The translations under genes and the position numbers were made by a program. Shown in pieces: positions 1 through 5,437 of a stretch of DNA of 6,735 nucleotides (positions within the stretch are counted from its first letter, which is position 1; each line of letters begins with the position of its first letter). A model generated the notes under the pieces. It saw only the letters and a list, made by a program, of their open reading frames with translations. It made no database searches and was not told the DNA's origin. Source of the DNA: Candidatus Nanohalarchaeota archaeon (GTDB taxonomy: Archaea > EX4484-52 > B79-G9); assembly GCA_017610545.1 (NCBI GenBank), contig JAFCBV010000034.1, positions 1 through 6,735 of the forward strand, read 5' to 3'.

Positions 1-4
1 TCTT

Positions 5-775
5 ATGACGCGAGTTATTGCCGTTAGTTCTGGAAAAGGCGGGGTCGGAAAAACCACAATGACTTCTAACCTTGGTGTTGCTCTAAATGACTTCGGCCAG
101 AAAGCAGTTGTTGTTGACACAAACCTCACAACACCAAATCTTGGCTTTCATCTTGGAGTTCCGCTTTACCCAAAAACACTTCATGATGTAATGAAAGGCG
201 AAGCATCTATTGATGACGCCACATACATTCATCCTTCCGGCCTGAAAGTTATTCCTGCGGGAATCTCAATGGCAGACCTTAAGTCAACAAATCCAAAAAA
301 TCTTTCAAAGGCAGTGATTAGTCTTGTGGGTGATCATGATATTGTGCTTCTTGATAGTGCGGCAGGTCTTGGGAAAGAGTCCATGGCAGGGATACATGCC
401 GCAGACGAACTTCTGGTTGTTACAAACCCGCAACTTCCTGCAGTGACTGACGCACTCAAGGCAATAAAGGTCTCTGAAGAAGAAGGGACAAAAGTTGTCG
501 GTGTTGTACTTAACAAGATTAAAGGAAAGAGTGCAGAGCTTTCAGTCAGTGATGTTGAGGCTTTGCTTGGTTATCCTGTAATTGCACAGATACCCCATGA
601 TGACACAATGGTCGAAAGCCTTGCCGCGAAGATGCCTATTGTTGCATATGCTCCTAACGCGAAATCGTCTATTGAAATAAAGAAGCTTGCCGCAGCACTT
701 GTTGGTGTGGACTACAAGCCTCCGTCGTATAGAGGACCTTCGTTCTTGTCAAAGATTTTCGGATTTCTAAAGTGA
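5..775 (+). CDS. minD: MinD/ParA-family P-loop ATPase (MinD-like)
   Basis: Probably a membrane-associated, dimerising ATPase of the MinD/ParA class, which positions cell structures or DNA. The 256-residue protein begins with a β-strand and the deviant Walker A motif GKGGVGKT (residues 10-17), including the signature lysine K11 that acts across the dimer. A switch I-like stretch with D38 and N40 follows, and a Walker B/switch II segment reads IVLLDSAAGLG (113-123, D117). The last residues, FLSKIFGFLK (247-256), alternate bulky hydrophobic and basic residues and resemble the amphipathic membrane-targeting tail of MinD, which favours MinD over a plasmid ParA. The ATG at 5 leaves the usual nine residues before Walker A, so the gene looks complete, but any upstream signal lies outside the window. 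No MinE or MinC is visible. The family assignment is strong; what it positions is unknown, since archaea carry several MinD paralogues. Confidence 0.9.
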   Translation: MTRVIAVSSGKGGVGKTTMTSNLGVALNDFGQKAVVVDTNLTTPNLGFHLGVPLYPKTLHDVMKGEASIDDATYIHPSGLKVIPAGISMADLKSTNPKNLSKAVISLVGDHDIVLLDSAAGLGKESMAGIHAADELLVVTNPQLPAVTDALKAIKVSEEEGTKVVGVVLNKIKGKSAELSVSDVEALLGYPVIAQIPHDDTMVESLAAKMPIVAYAPNAKSSIEIKKLAAALVGVDYKPPSYRGPSFLSKIFGFLK

Positions 776-802
776 GTTAACTCACACAGCTATTCTTTTT
801 AT
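772..802 (+). terminator. Candidate terminator: 14-bp palindrome plus T-run after the MinD-like gene
   Basis: GTGAGTTAACTCAC at 772-785 is a perfect palindrome that overlaps the TGA stop of the MinD-like gene. In RNA it can form a 5-bp stem with a TTAA loop. A pyrimidine-rich run with five consecutive T follows at about 793-799. Archaeal termination depends mainly on T-runs, so the T tract is the stronger part. A dyad like this could also be an operator, so the terminator reading is an inference. Confidence 0.4.
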
Positions 803-850
803 ACAAAATCACTAGTTTAGATTTTTCTATATCCTGTCAGAGAACCTATG

Positions 851-898
851 TATTTATATAATTTACGCCTATTGCGTGGTAGCATAAGCTATTTAAAG
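851..898 (+). promoter_or_regulatory. Two candidate archaeal TATA boxes upstream of the wHTH gene
   Basis: TTTATATA at 853-860 matches the archaeal TATA-box consensus closely. A second AT-rich box, TATTTAAA, lies at 890-897. With the usual spacing of about 25 nt they would start transcripts near 885 or 920, giving leaders of roughly 115 or 80 nt before the ATG at 999. No clear BRE purine stretch was seen in front of either. The rest of the 776-998 gap shows no convincing gene. Confidence 0.4.
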
Positions 899-998
899 GG
901 TTCCATCTCAATATATCAACATAAACCGAAAAAAATAGATGATAGGGATATTGGCAAGGAACTAACACCAAAAAAAGTTCTTTTAGGGAGATGTGTTC

Positions 999-1217
999 AT
1001 GGCAAAAAACATTCCGGTCGGAACAGTTATACAGAAGATGCTAAAGGATGCTAAAGGTCCGCTTTCAACTTATGAGATTGCAAAGCGCGCGAAAATATCG
1101 TGGTCAACTGCGAACACGCATTGCTATAAGCTCAAAGACCAAAACGTTGTTGAAGGCGAACTTGAAGTTGCAGAAGTGGGTGCAGGCAGAAAAATGATGT
1201 GGTGCCTTAAAGGGTAA
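999..1217 (+). CDS. Small winged-helix-turn-helix protein (72 aa)
   Basis: Predicted small DNA-binding protein made of one winged-helix domain. Residues 22-48 read as an HTH, with helix 2 STYEIAKRAKIS and a recognition helix starting at SWSTANTHCYKLKDQ. Residues 49-72 look like the two β-strands of the wing. The layout is like the short archaeal MarR/ArsR-like regulators. There is no extra domain for ligand binding or oligomerisation and no cysteine pair for a metal site. I chose the ATG at 999 because GGGAG at 986-990 lies 8 nt upstream. A GTG at 993 in the same frame would sit only 2 nt from that motif. The gene stands alone between the MinD-like gene and the proteasome operon, so its target is unknown; control of a neighbour or of itself is possible but unproven. 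Fold confidence is good, function low. Confidence 0.75.
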   Translation: MAKNIPVGTVIQKMLKDAKGPLSTYEIAKRAKISWSTANTHCYKLKDQNVVEGELEVAEVGAGRKMMWCLKG

Positions 1218-1373
1218 ATTGTGCTTTCTAAAGAGTTCGGGTGTATCAAAATAGTTTTTGCCTTGATTCTCATCAATGTTGATTCAAGAAGTTCACTTAT
1301 ACTTAATGAGTTTCAACAGTTGTGGATAAAGATCATGAGACCGCGGTTTGCTGTTTCGATTTCAAACTTTTCG

Positions 1374-1480
1374 GAAATACATCCTGTATTTCAGAAACCC
1401 TAAAAATTCCAAATGAATTTTGGGGTCGCAAAAACGCAAGCGTTTTTAGCGATGCAGGAAATCTGTGAAGCAGATTTCTG
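1374..1480. repeat. Array of four nearly contiguous stem-loops
   Basis: Four inverted repeats follow one another with 1-5 unpaired bases between them. A: GAAATACA (1374-1381), loop TCC, TGTATTTC (1385-1392). B: CCC + AAAATTC (1398-1400, 1403-1409), loop CAAAT, GAATTTT + GGG (1415-1424), with TA bulged. C: TCGC + AAAAACGC (1426-1437), AA, GCGTTTTT (1440-1447), one bulged A, then GCGA (1449-1452). D: GAAATCTG (1458-1465), loop TGAAG, CAGATTTC (1471-1478), which can extend by CA/TG around a bulged G. A and D share GAAAT/ATTTC and the trailing word TTTC(A/T)GAAAC (1389-1398 and 1475-1484). They differ in three stem positions that remain paired in each. This could be a structured non-coding RNA, a dispersed palindromic repeat, or a strong terminator/insulator; I do not recognise the family. 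Confidence 0.6.
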
Positions 1481-1534
1481 AAACTCCATCCGCCACGAAT
1501 TTCTGCACTAAAAGTACACGATTTTTGGCAGTTG

Positions 1535-1596
1535 AAGATATCTTTAAAAAGAAATAATCTCAATAAGTCTTGTTTAATTAATTAAAATGCGCATGC
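1535..1596 (+). promoter_or_regulatory. Candidate promoter/operator region of the psmA superoperon
   Basis: AAGATATCTT (1535-1544) is a 10-bp palindrome that runs into TTTAAAAAG (1543-1551), a possible TATA box. TTTAATTAATTAAA (1573-1586) is a perfect 14-bp palindrome and a second TATA candidate. Directly after it lie ATGCGCAT (1587-1594) and GCATGC (1591-1596). If the second box is used, transcription would start near 1605, about 30 nt before the psmA ATG. The dyads near the expected start site could bind a dimeric repressor. This is an inference from composition and position. Confidence 0.4.
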
Positions 1597-1635
1597 GGAT
1601 TCTAAATGTAAGAATATGGCGCAAAAGGTGATATA

Positions 1636-2328
1636 ATGGAAATGATGCCTGAAAGCATGGGATATGACCGTGCAATTGTTGTATTTTCTCCTGACGGAAG
1701 GTTGTTTCAGGTAGAGTATGCCCGCGAGGCTGTCAAGCGCGGCTCAACTGCAGTTGGTGTTGTTTTCAAGAACGGAGTTATTTTCGGGGTAAAGAAGAAA
1801 GAGAGCGCACTATTAAGCCCTGTTGAAAAAATATTCATGCTAGATAAGCATATTGCTACCGCAACAAGCGGACTTATCGCAGACGCAAGAGTTCTTGTTG
1901 ATGCTGCAAGAGTAAAGGCACAGCAAAATATGCTTGTCTATGACGAACCAATTTCGGTTCCGGCACTTTCAAGATTCATTGCAGACCGTCAACAGGTTTA
2001 TACGCAATACGCAGGTGTTAGGCCATACGGCGTATCATTTTTAATAGGGGGGGTAAACAAGAAAAACAAGCTTTTTGAAACAGACCCCTCCGGAATACTG
2101 CTTGAGTGCAAAGCACGGGCAATCGGAGTCTCGGCAGATAAGATAAATGATGTGCTTGAGAAGAAATACAAGCAGGATATGGACGAGAAATCCGCAATCC
2201 AGCTTATTGCAGATGTCCTTAAGAAAGAAATTAAGAGCTCAGAAAAATTGTATGTCGTGGTAATTACACACAAAAACCAGAAAGGATATGAGCATGATGA
2301 GCTCAAAAAAATGGGAATATCCATTTAA
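1636..2328 (+). CDS. psmA: 20S proteasome subunit α
   Basis: Structural subunit of the outer heptameric rings of the archaeal 20S proteasome, which gate substrate entry and dock an AAA+ unfoldase such as PAN. The 230-residue protein carries the α-type signature: Y10-D11-R12 near the N-terminus, then AIVVFSPDGRLFQVEYAREA (13-32). The YDR residues belong to the gate. K65, in SPVEKIFMLD, aligns with the conserved pocket lysine that receives the C-terminal HbYX tail of the unfoldase. Later blocks SGLIADARVLVDAARV (78-93) and YTQYAGVRPYGVS (122-134) also fit. There is no processed N-terminal threonine, which excludes a β subunit. GGTGAT (1627-1632) precedes the ATG at 1636. Methionines at residues 3, 4 and 8 are alternatives, but the chosen start gives the usual length before YDR. 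This is the first gene of the superoperon. A seven-G run (2047-2053) lies in frame. Confidence 0.97.
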   Translation: MEMMPESMGYDRAIVVFSPDGRLFQVEYAREAVKRGSTAVGVVFKNGVIFGVKKKESALLSPVEKIFMLDKHIATATSGLIADARVLVDAARVKAQQNMLVYDEPISVPALSRFIADRQQVYTQYAGVRPYGVSFLIGGVNKKNKLFETDPSGILLECKARAIGVSADKINDVLEKKYKQDMDEKSAIQLIADVLKKEIKSSEKLYVVVITHKNQKGYEHDELKKMGISI

Positions 2329-2343
2329 TCAAAACATTGTACT

Positions 2344-3024
2344 ATGTCAAGAAAAGAGGTTATCGCAAAATATTCATCATTTGGGAAGAAATTTGAAGTT
2401 CTTGTTGATTCAGAAAAAATATCTGATTACAAATCAGGAAAACTACCCCTTACAGATATTGTGATTGGTAACGGAATATTTCTGGATTTGAGTTCTGCTG
2501 TGCGGGCTCCTAAGGAAGTACTGCTTCAGGTTTTTAAGACAGATGATTTTGAAAGAGTTGCCTCTGAAATTATCAGGCGCGGTGAAATACAGTTAACACA
2601 GGACGCGCGCAGAGAATTGCTTGAGCAGAAGAAAAGGAAAATAATTGCTCACATCTCTGCCAACTGCATTGATGTAAGAACCAATGCGCCGTTGCCGCCC
2701 GGCAGGGTTGAGACCGCAATGAACGAAGCAAAGGTGCGGATTGACCCCTTTGAAAGTGCGGAATCCCAGATAAAATGCATCCTAAGTGCTCTTGCACCCA
2801 TAATTCCAATACGCTTTGAGACAAGGCGCGTTGCATTCAAGATACCCATAAAACTTGCTTCGCAATGCAAAAATAGCATAAGCCGCATTGGCACCATAAT
2901 AAAAGAGAGCTGGAGCGAAAGCTTCTGGCTAGTTGAAACAGAGTTTCCTGCAGGAATGCAGGACGGGCTTTTTGGAAAGCTTAACTCAATAACGCACGGA
3001 GATATTGAAAGTAAAATCTTGTAA
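2344..3024 (+). CDS. sdo1: SBDS/Sdo1-family ribosome maturation factor
   Basis: Archaeal orthologue of the Shwachman-Bodian-Diamond syndrome protein. In eukaryotes the family works with an EF-2-like GTPase to release the anti-association factor (eIF6) from the large ribosomal subunit; in archaea the same role is likely. The 226 residues cover all three domains. The N-terminal FYSH-type domain is about 1-85, ending in RRGEIQLT (78-85). The helical middle domain (about 86-155) contains QKKRKIIAHISANCIDVRT and PLPPGRVETAMNEAKVRIDP. The C-terminal ferredoxin-like domain (about 156-226) contains VAFKIPIK, ETEFPAGMQDGLF and a final ESKIL. Length is normal for archaea. It starts 15 nt after psmA. 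The spacer TCAAAACATTGTACT has no visible Shine-Dalgarno motif, unlike most genes in this operon, so translation may rely on ribosomes arriving from psmA. Confidence 0.96.
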   Translation: MSRKEVIAKYSSFGKKFEVLVDSEKISDYKSGKLPLTDIVIGNGIFLDLSSAVRAPKEVLLQVFKTDDFERVASEIIRRGEIQLTQDARRELLEQKKRKIIAHISANCIDVRTNAPLPPGRVETAMNEAKVRIDPFESAESQIKCILSALAPIIPIRFETRRVAFKIPIKLASQCKNSISRIGTIIKESWSESFWLVETEFPAGMQDGLFGKLNSITHGDIESKIL

Positions 3025-3052
3025 AAATCACACAATTTATTAAGGTGAAGAT

Positions 3053-3844
3053 ATGGAAAATGAAAAAACAGTAAAAGAGCAGCTTGAAGAAAGAGAAGCT
3101 GATACCGGCACACCCTCAAGCGAAGGCACAAGAATCGTGTTTATCGGAGACGAAATAGCATCCGGCATGGATATACTCCCCGGATTTGGAACATACAGAG
3201 ACGGTGAAAAGATATATTCTAAATATGTCGGGCTTATTCGAACAGGCGACCGTGTTGTGTCTGTAATACCACTTAAAGGCGTTTACATGCCTCGTGTAAG
3301 AGACTATATAATCGCTGAAATCACGGGCGCGACGTTTTCGAACTGGACGTGCGACATAAACTCCCCATATGATGCTGCAATGTCTCCCATGGATGTTCGC
3401 GAGTACATTGATCGCGGAGAAGATATCTCAAAATATTACACAACAGGAGATCTTCTACTTGTAAAGGTAACAGCAGTCACAAAGTCTAAATACATAAATG
3501 TCGGCACCAAAGACCCGCGCTGCAGAAAACTTGTCGGCGGCTTTGTAGCCAATATCTCTCCAAGCAAAGTGCCGCGCCTGATTGGAAAAGCAGGCTCTAT
3601 GATAAACATGATAAAAGATCGCACAGGATGTATGATCTCTGTCGGCCAAAACGGTCTTGTATGGCTTCGAGGAGAAAAAGAGACTATTGCGGCAGACTGC
3701 ATAAAAATTGTGGATGAGTTCGCGCATACAAGCGGGCTCACTGACAGGGTGTCTGAATATCTTGATAAAAAGATAGGAAAAGTCACCCCAGCAGCCATCC
3801 AAACAGAAAGTGAGGAAACTGCAGGAGATGGTTCTAATGAGTGA
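3053..3844 (+). CDS. rrp4: Exosome RNA-binding cap subunit Rrp4
   Basis: RNA-binding subunit of the archaeal exosome. Three copies (of Rrp4 and/or Csl4) cap the Rrp41/Rrp42 hexamer and guide RNA 3' ends into the pore. The 263 residues show the expected order: a charged N-terminal tail (1-25), an N-terminal β domain (about 26-62; ILPGFGTYRDGEKIYSKYVG), an S1 domain (about 63-150; GDRVVSVIPLKGVYMPRVRDYIIAEI), and a KH domain (about 155-225) whose GXXG loop is GKAG (178-181) in VPRLIGKAGSMINMIKDRTG. The tail after about residue 235 is rich in T, E and G. The protein is slightly longer than typical because of the acidic first 25 residues and this tail. GGTGA (3044-3048) lies just upstream of the ATG, which starts 28 nt after SBDS. 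The last 8 nt overlap rrp41, pointing to translational coupling. Confidence 0.96.
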   Translation: MENEKTVKEQLEEREADTGTPSSEGTRIVFIGDEIASGMDILPGFGTYRDGEKIYSKYVGLIRTGDRVVSVIPLKGVYMPRVRDYIIAEITGATFSNWTCDINSPYDAAMSPMDVREYIDRGEDISKYYTTGDLLLVKVTAVTKSKYINVGTKDPRCRKLVGGFVANISPSKVPRLIGKAGSMINMIKDRTGCMISVGQNGLVWLRGEKETIAADCIKIVDEFAHTSGLTDRVSEYLDKKIGKVTPAAIQTESEETAGDGSNE

Positions 3845-4541
3845 AAAAAAATCCGGTAAAAGGCCTGATGGACGAGCATATAATGACATGCGCCCTGTAA
3901 AAATGCAGGTTGGTGTGCTTAAGCACGCAAACGGCTCAGCTTATGTTGAGTTTGGTAAAACACACGTTTACGCATCAGTTCACGGACCAAAAAAAGTACA
4001 CCCGCGCCATATGGAAGATGGTGAAAAAGCAATACTTCGATGCAGGTACAATATGATCCCTTTTTCCGTAAATGACCGAAAGAGACCGGGATATGACCGC
4101 AGAAGCGTGGAAATCGCAAAAGTAATATCAGAGGCCCTTCAGCCAATGGTATTTCTTGAAGAGTTTCCAAAAAGCGCAATAGACATTGATCTTGAAATCA
4201 CACAGGCGGATGCAGGCACCAGAGTGGCTGCGCTTACAGCAGCATCCCTTGCACTTGCTGATGCAGGAATCCCTATGCACGACATGGTCGCAGCTGTAGC
4301 TGCAGGACGTGCAAACGGCGAGATTCTTCTGGACCTCACAAAAGAAGAGGAAGATGCCAAAGATGCTGTTGACATGCCTGTTGCGATGGCACACAGAGAC
4401 AATAAGGTCATGCTCCTGCAAATGGACGGCGACATGAGTAAAGAAGACCTCAAGCAAATGTTAATTGTTGCAAAAGAAGGCTGCTCAGAACTAGCGGAAA
4501 TGCAGAAAGCAGCTCTCAGAGAAAAATACAAGGTGGAATAA
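3837..4541 (+). CDS. rrp41: Exosome catalytic subunit Rrp41 (RNase PH family)
   Basis: Catalytic subunit of the archaeal exosome, a phosphorolytic 3'-5' exoribonuclease that can also add heteropolymeric tails. With Rrp42 it forms a hexameric ring. The 234-residue RNase PH-like protein contains KRPDGRAYNDMRP (8-20), a phosphate/RNA-binding arginine pair R88-R89 in YDRRSVEIAK, QADAGTRVAALTAASLALADAG (123-144), and an acidic catalytic segment LDLTKEEEDAKDAVDMPVA (165-183) with D173 and D179 placed like the catalytic aspartates. These acidic residues identify it as the active paralogue. The start at 3837 is preferred: AGGAG (3823-3827) sits 9 nt upstream and the protein begins MSEKKSGKRPDGR. The in-frame ATG at 3828 and GTG at 3810 would abut or precede that motif. 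It overlaps rrp4 by 8 nt and ends 1 nt before rrp42. Confidence 0.96.
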   Translation: MSEKKSGKRPDGRAYNDMRPVKMQVGVLKHANGSAYVEFGKTHVYASVHGPKKVHPRHMEDGEKAILRCRYNMIPFSVNDRKRPGYDRRSVEIAKVISEALQPMVFLEEFPKSAIDIDLEITQADAGTRVAALTAASLALADAGIPMHDMVAAVAAGRANGEILLDLTKEEEDAKDAVDMPVAMAHRDNKVMLLQMDGDMSKEDLKQMLIVAKEGCSELAEMQKAALREKYKVE

Positions 4542-4542
4542 T

Positions 4543-5331
4543 ATGAAAGCAAATAAAGAATATATTCTGGAAATGCTCAAAGCCTCAAAAAGGCTTGACG
4601 GACGGGCTCTTGATGAAATGCGCCCTGTAAAAATTGAAATAGGCATAAGCGAAAACGCAGAAGGCTCGGCTAAGGTAACAATCGGAGACACTGTTGTCAT
4701 TGCAGGCGTCAAGATGGCCACTGCAGAACCATATCCTGACAGCCCCGATAAAGGTGTTATGACAACCTCTGCAGAATTTATGCCGTGCGCATCCCACAAA
4801 TTTGAAGGCGGAAGGCCTGGCGAGGTTGAAGTCGAGCTTGCACGAGTTGTTGACAGAGGTATAAGGGGGTCAGAATGCCTTGATTTTGAAAAGCTCTGCA
4901 TAACTCCCGGAGAAAAAGTGTGGCTGAGTTTTCTGGACATACTTGTGCTTGACCATGACGGAAACCTTATAGATGCCGCAGGAATCGCAGCAGCAGCAGC
5001 TTTTCTTGATGCAAAGTTCCCTGCACTTGATTCTGAAGGCAAAGTGGACAGAAGTATCCCTCTCACAGACAAGAAGATTCCTATGTCCGGAATTCCTCTT
5101 GCAATAACAGTCCGAAAAGTCAACGGCGTTCTTATGCTTGACACAACAGAAGCTGAAGAAGAATCTGTTGACGCGCGCATAACAATTACAACAAAGGACA
5201 ACGGAAACATAACATCCATACAAATGGGTGGCACTGGCGGCTTTACTGATGCCGAAATAATCGAGGCTGCAAAAATCACGGAAAAAACAGCCAAGAAATT
5301 GCGCAATGAAGCCTTCAAAAAGGCTTTTTAA
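4543..5331 (+). CDS. rrp42: Exosome non-catalytic core subunit Rrp42 (RNase PH family)
   Basis: Structural partner of Rrp41 in the exosome hexamer. It lacks the active site but contributes RNA-contacting residues at the interface. The 262 residues include RLDGRALDEMRPVKIEIG (17-34), the family word ARVVDRGIRGSECLDFEKLC (100-119), WLSFLDILVLDHDGNLIDAA (127-146) and an alanine run (149-153) encoded by GCAGCAGCAGCAGC. Where Rrp41 has its acidic catalytic block, this protein has MLDTTEAEEESVDARITI (198-215), without the same aspartate arrangement, as expected for Rrp42. Length is typical. AGGTGGA (4531-4537), inside the end of rrp41, is the ribosome-binding site, and only 1 nt separates the two genes, fitting the need for equal amounts. 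The final codons are part of a hairpin followed by T residues. Confidence 0.96.
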   Translation: MKANKEYILEMLKASKRLDGRALDEMRPVKIEIGISENAEGSAKVTIGDTVVIAGVKMATAEPYPDSPDKGVMTTSAEFMPCASHKFEGGRPGEVEVELARVVDRGIRGSECLDFEKLCITPGEKVWLSFLDILVLDHDGNLIDAAGIAAAAAFLDAKFPALDSEGKVDRSIPLTDKKIPMSGIPLAITVRKVNGVLMLDTTEAEEESVDARITITTKDNGNITSIQMGGTGGFTDAEIIEAAKITEKTAKKLRNEAFKKAF

Positions 5332-5336
5332 GTTTT
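5309..5336 (+). terminator. Candidate hairpin/T-run terminator at the end of rrp42
   Basis: AAGCCTT (5309-5315), loop CAAA, AAGGCTT (5320-5326) is a perfect 7-bp inverted repeat that includes the last codons of rrp42. Its 3' arm runs into T residues (5325-5329), and another four T follow at 5333-5336. This looks like a simple terminator or attenuator in the middle of the superoperon, directly before the unusual leader of rpl37ae. Whether it acts is an inference. Confidence 0.45.
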
Positions 5337-5339
5337 CGC

Positions 5340-5346
5340 ATATATA
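5340..5346 (+). promoter_or_regulatory. Candidate internal TATA box before rpl37ae
   Basis: ATATATA at 5340-5346, just after the rrp42 terminator candidate, could serve as a TATA box. Standard spacing would put the start site near 5368-5370, at the ATG of the small leader ORF, so a transcript from here would lack the first ribosome-binding-site copy. No clear BRE is visible. It would give the rpl37ae-pfdB half its own promoter. Confidence 0.35.
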
Positions 5347-5353
5347 GTCTAGT

Positions 5354-5437
5354 AAGGTGTTTTCAAGATGATTGACAATAAAATCGGTTTGACTCATCAT
5401 CCCGAAAACGGAGTTTTGTGAAGGTGTTTTCAAGATG
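5354..5437 (+). repeat. Perfect 17-nt direct repeat carrying the ribosome-binding site and ATG
   Basis: AAGGTGTTTTCAAGATG occurs at 5354-5370 and again, without mismatch, at 5421-5437, 67 nt apart. The second copy is the Shine-Dalgarno motif, spacer and start codon of rpl37ae. The first has the same parts and opens a 17-codon ORF. The repeated block ends exactly at the ATG; the coding sequences downstream differ. Confidence 0.85.
5368..5421 (+). CDS. Putative 17-aa leader ORF upstream of rpl37ae
   Basis: A short open frame encodes MIDNKIGLTHHPENGVL. Its initiation region is identical to that of rpl37ae (AAGGTG, 8-nt spacer, ATG). Its TGA stop (5419-5421) shares one base with the AAGGTG of rpl37ae, so a terminating ribosome would cover that gene's ribosome-binding site. 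The peptide has no domain I know. It is not obviously enriched in one amino acid as in classical attenuators, although it has two adjacent histidines. It may be a translated leader that couples or limits L37Ae synthesis, or a chance result of the duplication. If transcription starts at the internal TATA box, the ORF would be leaderless or not translated. Coding status is uncertain. Confidence 0.4.
   Translation: MIDNKIGLTHHPENGVL

Larger units (their letters stand above)
1218..1635. other. 418-nt intergenic region with no convincing gene
   Basis: Open frames here are short, lack a ribosome-binding site, and read across hairpins. The region instead contains a T-run (about 1254-1259) that may end the wHTH transcript, a compact array of four stem-loops (1374-1480), and AT-rich palindromic promoter-like sequence (1535-1596) ahead of psmA. 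It is unusually long for a compact archaeal genome. Confidence 0.6.

Noticed and set aside
848..1054. 68-codon plus-strand ORF starting at ATG 848
   Set aside because: It covers the TATA-like boxes and leader of the wHTH gene, has no ribosome-binding site, and ends inside the wHTH gene in another frame. The protein shows no domain.
1221..1403. 60-codon plus-strand ORF starting at GTG 1221
   Set aside because: No ribosome-binding site and no recognisable protein. It ends inside the stem-loop array, whose inverted repeats explain the sequence better.
1374..1480. CRISPR array or C/D box RNA at the stem-loop cluster
   Set aside because: There are no equal-length repeats with regular spacers, and no paired RTGATGA and CTGA boxes at the right spacing.
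1333..1563. 76-codon minus-strand ORF
   Set aside because: It reads through all four hairpins and the psmA promoter candidate. I see no family or start signal.
3837..5331. Bacterial RNase PH or polynucleotide phosphorylase
   Set aside because: Two separate RNase PH-like genes next to a Rrp4 cap gene, with archaeal Rrp41 and Rrp42 motifs, identify the archaeal exosome.
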